Positions 59,898 to 64,000 of a stretch of 64,000 bases of DNA are shown here, in pieces. This DNA comes from Phaeovulum vinaykumarii (GTDB taxonomy: Bacteria > Pseudomonadota > Alphaproteobacteria > Rhodobacterales > Rhodobacteraceae): the NCBI RefSeq assembly GCF_900156695.1, contig NZ_FTOM01000010.1, positions 1 through 64,000 on the forward strand, given 5' to 3'. The first letter of the stretch is position 1. The number at the start of each line of letters is the position of its first letter. The translations under genes and the position numbers were made by a program. Below the pieces are notes generated by a model. The model was not told the origin of the DNA and searched no databases. It saw nothing but the letters and a program-made list of their open reading frames with translations.

Positions 59898-61274
59898 TCA
59901 TTGCCGCAGGAGGCGGCCTTCGGCGGCGTCGCCCCGGGCCCAGTCGGCCAAGCCGCGGGCAATGGCATCGGCCATGCGGGCGCGCCAGTCGGGAGAGGTG
60001 AGCCGGGCGCGGTCGGCGGCCGAGGACATGAAGCCCAGCTCGATCAGGATCGAGGGGATGTCGGGGGATTTCAGCACCGAGAAGGCCGCCTGCTGGATCG
60101 GGCGCTTGTGCATGCGCAGGCCCGCGGATTTCAGCGCATCGCGCAAGCTGCGGGCCAGGCGGTCGTTGCGGGGCTCGGTCTCGACGCGGGCAAGCTCCAT
60201 CAGGACGCGCGCGACCTCGTCGTCGTGGCCCGAGAGGTCGACCCCGGCGAGAAGGTCGTCGCGGTCATGGCGTTCGGCCAGCCGGCGCGAAGCATCGTCG
60301 GAGGCGTCTTCGTCGAGGAGATAGAGCGTGGCGCCCGTGGCCTCGCCCTCGGCCAGCGCATCGGCATGGAGCGACACGAAGACATCCGCGCCCGCCGCGC
60401 GCGCCACCGACATGCGGGTTTCAAGCGGGACGAAGACGTCGTCCTTGCGGGTCATCACCACCTGCATGCCCGCGCGCCGCAACCGCTCGGCCAGTTCGCG
60501 CGCGAAGGTCAGCACCAGACCGGCTTCGGAGATGCCCTGGGCCTCGGCGCCGGGATCGAGACCGCCGTGGCCGGGATCGAGGACGATGCGCAGCGGGTCC
60601 GAGCCGTCCTGGCGGCGATGCGGCGGATCGAGGCGGGCGGCCTGCGGCAGATCCCAGAGCGCGGTTTCGGGCACCCCGGCGCGGGCGGCAAACTCGGCAG
60701 CCGTTGCGGGGGCAAGACGCAGGCGGATCGCGGTCGGGGCCGGGGTGCGCTGTTCGGCCTCGGCCACGGTGAAGGGGCCGGACAGTTCCGCCACGAGGCG
60801 CGAGCGCCCCGGCCCGACCCGGCCCCAGCGCAGCGCGCGCACCTCTTGCGAACGCAGGATGGCGGCCGGGCGCAGCGAGCCGAAATCGACTTCGCGGAAG
60901 TCCAGCACCAGCCGCGGCGGATCTGCCAGCGTATAGACGCGCCAGGCGACGGGCTGGCTGAGGCCCAGCTCGACCCAGACCTCGTCGCCCACGTCCTGGA
61001 TCGCACTGCGTGCGGGTTCGAGACGGGCGAGCGCGGTGAAATCCTGGCCCGCGGGACGCGCGGCGGAAGGCGCCGGGGGCATGCGCGTCGGGGAAGGCGC
61101 GGCGGGGACAGGATCGGGGACAGGATCGGGAACCGGCATTGGGCTGGGCCGCAGATCGGACGGACGGGGCAGCGGACGGAAGCCGCCCAGACCGGCGCCC
61201 TCGGCCTGCGCCGCCGCGCCCGCCAGGGCAAGCCCCAGCGCCAGCACCGCCACGATCCACGCCCTGAGCTGCAT
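59898..61274 (-). CDS. N-acetylmuramoyl-L-alanine amidase (AmiC type)
   Basis: A 458-residue periplasmic amidase that cleaves septal peptidoglycan. A signal peptide covers about 1-24 (AWIVAVLALGLALAGAAAQA). An AMIN domain (about 85-205) targets the septum. The Amidase_3 domain follows with zinc ligands in IVLDPGHGGLDPGAEA, the Glu in ILIELGFMSSAADRARL and DVFVSLHADA. It precedes the PBP1A gene, which fits a role in cell-wall remodelling and division. Confidence 0.95.
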   Translation of the reverse strand: MQLRAWIVAVLALGLALAGAAAQAEGAGLGGFRPLPRPSDLRPSPMPVPDPVPDPVPAAPSPTRMPPAPSAARPAGQDFTALARLEPARSAIQDVGDEVWVELGLSQPVAWRVYTLADPPRLVLDFREVDFGSLRPAAILRSQEVRALRWGRVGPGRSRLVAELSGPFTVAEAEQRTPAPTAIRLRLAPATAAEFAARAGVPETALWDLPQAARLDPPHRRQDGSDPLRIVLDPGHGGLDPGAEAQGISEAGLVLTFARELAERLRRAGMQVVMTRKDDVFVPLETRMSVARAAGADVFVSLHADALAEGEATGATLYLLDEDASDDASRRLAERHDRDDLLAGVDLSGHDDEVARVLMELARVETEPRNDRLARSLRDALKSAGLRMHKRPIQQAAFSVLKSPDIPSILIELGFMSSAADRARLTSPDWRARMADAIARGLADWARGDAAEGRLLRQ

Positions 61275-61313
61275 TGCCCCCCCTTTTTTCCGGCCCGGCC
61301 CCAGCCTAGCGCA

Positions 61314-62453
61314 TCAGCGCGCCGCCATGAAGCGGGCCAGGCGATCCAGCCCCTCGGCAATGTCGGCGGTGGCGCGCGCATAGGAAAAGCGCAAGGTCGA
61401 ATGGCCGCGATGGGGGTCGAAATCGAGCCCCGGCGTCACCGCCACCCCGGCCTTGTCCAGGATCTCGGCGGCCAGCGCCCGCGAATCCTGCGTCAGATCC
61501 GACACATCGGCATAGATGTAGAAGGCGCCATCGGGCGGCGCGATCCGGTCGAACCCGGCCCTGGGCAGCCCCTCGAGCATCAGCCGGCGGTTCTCGGCAT
61601 AGACGGCGCGATTGGCCTCAAGCTCGTCGATGCTCTCGAGCGCGGCCAGCGCGGCGATCTGGCTGGCGTGGGGCGGGCAGATGAACATGTTCTGCGCCAG
61701 CCGCTCGATCGTGCGCACCATGTCCTCGGGGACCACCATCCAGCCCACGCGCCAGCCCGTCATCGAGAAATACTTGGAAAACGAATTGATGACGCAGACA
61801 TCATCCGAGATCTCGAGCGCCGAGACCGCGCGGGCCTCGTAATGCAGGCCGTGGTAGATCTCGTCCGAAACGAAGGCGATGTCGCGCGCGGCGGCGGTCT
61901 CGATCAGCGCCGAAAGTTCGGGCTTGCCCAGCATCGTACCCGAAGGGTTGCCGGGCGAGGCCACGATCAGCCCCGCGACATCGGCGGGGATGGACTCGGG
62001 GCGCGGCTGGTAGCGGTCTTCGGCCAGGGTCGGGATGCCCACGGGCGTCAGCGACAGCGCGCGCAGGATCTGGCGATAGGAGGGATAGCCGGGCTCGCCC
62101 AGAGCCACGCGGTCGCCCGCCTCGAAGAGCGCCGAGAAGGCCAGCAGGAACGCCCCGGACGAGCCGGGCGTCACGATCACCCGCGCGGGGTCCAGATCGA
62201 CGCCATACCAGCGCGCATAGAGCGCCGCGATCCCTGCGCGCAACTCGGGCAGCCCCAGCGCAACGGTATATCCCAGCGCGTCGGTCTCGAGGGCGGCGGC
62301 AAGCGCGCGGCGGGCCTGGGCGGGCGCGGGCGTCGAGGGTTGACCCACCTCCATGTGGATGATGTGCCGGCCCGCGGCTTCGGCGGCGCGCGCGGCCTCC
62401 ATGACATCCATGACGATGAAGGGGTCGACCTGACCGCGAAGCGAGGGGCGCAT
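61314..62453 (-). CDS. Class I/II PLP-dependent aminotransferase
   Basis: A 379-residue fold-type I aminotransferase. VGQPSTPAPAQARRALAAAL opens it, SPGNPSGTML and SDEIYHGLHYEARAV are cofactor contacts, and the PLP lysine lies in NSFSKYFSMTGWRVGW. It is close to aspartate/aromatic-type enzymes; the substrate cannot be fixed. ATG at 62453 (MRPSLRGQVDPF) was chosen over a start 46 codons earlier. It is divergent from the DsbA-like gene. Confidence 0.9.
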   Translation of the reverse strand: MRPSLRGQVDPFIVMDVMEAARAAEAAGRHIIHMEVGQPSTPAPAQARRALAAALETDALGYTVALGLPELRAGIAALYARWYGVDLDPARVIVTPGSSGAFLLAFSALFEAGDRVALGEPGYPSYRQILRALSLTPVGIPTLAEDRYQPRPESIPADVAGLIVASPGNPSGTMLGKPELSALIETAAARDIAFVSDEIYHGLHYEARAVSALEISDDVCVINSFSKYFSMTGWRVGWMVVPEDMVRTIERLAQNMFICPPHASQIAALAALESIDELEANRAVYAENRRLMLEGLPRAGFDRIAPPDGAFYIYADVSDLTQDSRALAAEILDKAGVAVTPGLDFDPHRGHSTLRFSYARATADIAEGLDRLARFMAAR

Positions 62454-62697
62454 GGGATCTCCTGTCGGAATGGCGTGTGTCGCAATGGCGTGACGGGCCC
62501 GGGGCACGGCGCCGCGGGGCCGGGATGGCTGCGGTATCCCCCCGACGCGGGCCAAGGTCAATGCCGCGTCTGGCCCCCTGCCCTTCACCAAGACGCCAGT
62601 TCACACGCCTTTCCCTTGCATCCGCCGCCCGCCCCCGCGATGGTGGCGCCAAAGCGCCGCCCACGGCGTGCCCGAACAACCCAAGGATGATCCCACC

Positions 62698-63444
62698 ATG
62701 ACCCTGCGCCGCCTTGCGCCCGCCGTTCTCGGCCTTGCTCTTGCCAGCCCGGCCTTCGCCTTTGACCCCGCCGCGATGAACGACAGCGAACGCGCCGCCT
62801 TCGGCGATGCGGTGCGCGCCTATCTGATGGAGAACCCCGAAGTGCTGGTCGAGGCGATCGGCGTTCTCGAGGAGCGCCAGGCCGCCGCCGAGGCCGACAA
62901 CGACCAGGTGCTGGTCGAAACCAATGCCGACGCCATCTTCCACAGCGCCACCGATTGGGTGGGCGGCAATCCCGACGGTGACCTGACGCTGGTCGAATTC
63001 ACCGATTACCGCTGCGGCTATTGCCGCAAGGCCTATGACGAGGTGTCGCAACTGGTCGAAAGTGACGGCAATATCCGCTTTGTCGTCAAGGAATTCCCGA
63101 TCCTGGGCCAGCAATCGGAACTGTCGGCGCGCTTTGCGGTTGCGGTGCTGCAACTGGCCGGCCCCGACGCCTATGAAAAGGCCCATGATGCGCTGATCAG
63201 CTTTCGCGGCGACATCACGCTGGAAAGCCTCAAGCGGCTGGCCACGGATCAGGGGCTTGACGCCGACGCGCTTCTCAAACGCATGAACGAGGAAGCGGTG
63301 ACCGCGGTCCTGCGCGAGAACCACCGCCTGGCCGAGCGGATGCGCATCTCGGGCACGCCGACCTTCGTGCTGGGCGGGCGCCTGGTGCGGGGCTATGTCC
63401 CGCTCGAGGGCATGCGCGCGATGGTGGCCGAGGAACGCGGCTGA
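62698..63444 (+). CDS. DsbA-family thiol-disulfide oxidoreductase
   Basis: A 248-residue periplasmic protein. A signal peptide is cut near ASPAFA (residue 21). An N-terminal helical region (about 22-75) of the kind in Com1/ScsC-like proteins is followed by the thioredoxin fold with the CGYC active site (VEFTDYRCGYCRKAYDEV) and the cis-Pro loop (ISGTPTFVLGG). It forms or rearranges disulfides in secreted proteins. ATG at 62698 follows AAGGATGA. A strong terminator follows. Confidence 0.93.
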   Translation: MTLRRLAPAVLGLALASPAFAFDPAAMNDSERAAFGDAVRAYLMENPEVLVEAIGVLEERQAAAEADNDQVLVETNADAIFHSATDWVGGNPDGDLTLVEFTDYRCGYCRKAYDEVSQLVESDGNIRFVVKEFPILGQQSELSARFAVAVLQLAGPDAYEKAHDALISFRGDITLESLKRLATDQGLDADALLKRMNEEAVTAVLRENHRLAERMRISGTPTFVLGGRLVRGYVPLEGMRAMVAEERG

Positions 63445-63488
63445 GCCCGCGCGCGCGCACGCGCCACGAAAACACCCATCATTCTGGA

Positions 63489-63519
63489 CGGACGCAGGCG
63501 CAATCCTGCGTCCGTTTTT
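63489..63519 (+). terminator. Rho-independent terminator after the DsbA-like gene
   Basis: A perfect 10-bp stem CGGACGCAGG/CCTGCGTCCG with a 6-base loop is followed by TTTTT, 45 bp after the gene's stop. Confidence 0.92.
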
Positions 63520-63576
63520 CGTTGAGCATCGCGCCACAAGCCGCTGATTTGGCGCTATTTTGCAGCCCAAAACGCA

Positions 63577-63605
63577 AAAGGCCCCGGCGCGATGCCGGGG
63601 CCTTT
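63577..63605 (-). terminator. Terminator of the ATP synthase operon
   Basis: A perfect 12-bp stem AAAGGCCCCGGC/GCCGGGGCCTTT with a 5-base loop; on the minus strand it is followed by T-rich sequence. It is 20 bp past the atpC stop. The symmetric A/T ends could also stop plus-strand transcripts. Confidence 0.85.
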
Positions 63606-63624
63606 CACACGGTCTCAGATCCGC

Positions 63625-64000
63625 TCAGTGCGGAAAGTTCGAGCTGTTGGGGTCGATCCCCATATGCGTGCCCAGGGCTTCCATGTCGGCCAGAAGCTTC
63701 ACCGCATCATCCAGCGCCACTTCGGCGATGGACTTGTCGGAGGCCTGCGCGGCCTCCTGCTGCACGGTGCGCGCCTCTTCCAGCATCTCGGCATAGATCG
63801 CCGGGGTCAGGTCCGTCTTGAGCATCGAACGCTCGGCCAGGACCGTGACACGATCCGCCGTGATCTCGGCAAAGCCGGTGGTCACGACATATTCGCTTTC
63901 GCCCTCGGGACCGATGACGGTCAGCGTGCCGGGACGCAGCGTGGTGATCGTCGGCGCATGGCCCGCCATCGCGGTCAGATCGCCCTCGGCGCCGGGAATG
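63625..64000 (-). CDS. atpC: ATP synthase F1 epsilon subunit, 3' part
   Basis: The gene runs off the right edge; its start is not in the window. The visible 124 residues include [39 protein letters not shown] and ADRVTVLAE of the beta-sandwich, then a short C-terminal helical region. Epsilon couples the F1 catalytic head to the rotating shaft and restrains ATP hydrolysis. It is normally the last gene of the F1 operon, consistent with the terminator just downstream. An internal ATG at 63969 is not the real start because the frame and family similarity continue upstream. Confidence 0.93.
   Translation of the reverse strand, partial: IPGAEGDLTAMAGHAPTITTLRPGTLTVIGPEGESEYVVTTGFAEITADRVTVLAERSMLKTDLTPAIYAEMLEEARTVQQEAAQASDKSIAEVALDDAVKLLADMEALGTHMGIDPNSSNFPH

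Overview
The window is high-GC DNA from an alphaproteobacterium of the Rhodobacterales (Rhodobacter/Rhodovulum/Paracoccus-like). Clade markers are CtrA with SciP, a DUF1127 protein, the GAAC-N7-GAAC type of SOS box in front of lexA, an endolysin/holin pair of the gene-transfer-agent (GTA) type, LpxI in place of LpxH, and the pyrH-frr-uppS-cdsA-dxr-rseP-bamA-ompH-fabZ-lpxA-lpxI-lpxB envelope supercluster. About 55 protein genes are supported. I saw no rRNA, tRNA or CRISPR array.

Layout. 1-1065: decayed DNA with an IS5-family transposase remnant and two 18-bp tandem duplications. 1066-5891: chemoreceptor, CheB and CheD. 6079-9900: an NDUFAF6-like protein, citramalate synthase, CysS. 10094-15226: a polyamine-type ABC importer without a binding protein, a truncated aldehyde-dehydrogenase-like protein and a MocR regulator with an ordered operator array. 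15455-25426: DUF1127 protein, PAS-like CxxC protein, atypical pyruvate kinase, LysC, PtsP (EI-Ntr), EcsC-like protein, GNAT acetyltransferase, a soluble chemoreceptor and a small membrane protein. 25496-32111: recG, ligA, ctrA, sciP, mnmA. 32268-45505: lipid A, outer membrane, isoprenoid and translation supercluster on the minus strand. 45593-51104: miaA, an AraC regulator, YqhA, GTA-type endolysin and holin, ribD, nrdR. 51361-55526: lexA, a LysR regulator and a glutarate-to-crotonyl-CoA pair (CoA transferase and glutaryl-CoA dehydrogenase). 55678-64000: prfB, PBP1A, amidase, aminotransferase, a DsbA-like oxidoreductase and the 3' part of atpC.

Main observation. The ctrA coding sequence is interrupted by one in-frame TAG after the receiver domain, at codon 123, where homologues have Ser or Ala; everything downstream is intact and highly conserved. 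As written, the gene encodes a receiver without its DNA-binding domain. The same window holds sciP (a CtrA antagonist), lexA and a lysis cassette that in Rhodobacter capsulatus depends on CtrA for GTA release. The strain may therefore be CtrA-deficient (affecting GTA, lysis and possibly motility), may make a split regulator, or may carry a sequencing error. Other points of interest are the MocR operators at 43-44 bp spacing, a CheR/CheB-type tether (DWEDF) on the large chemoreceptor, and a 66-bp two-hairpin element on both sides of the PBP1A gene.
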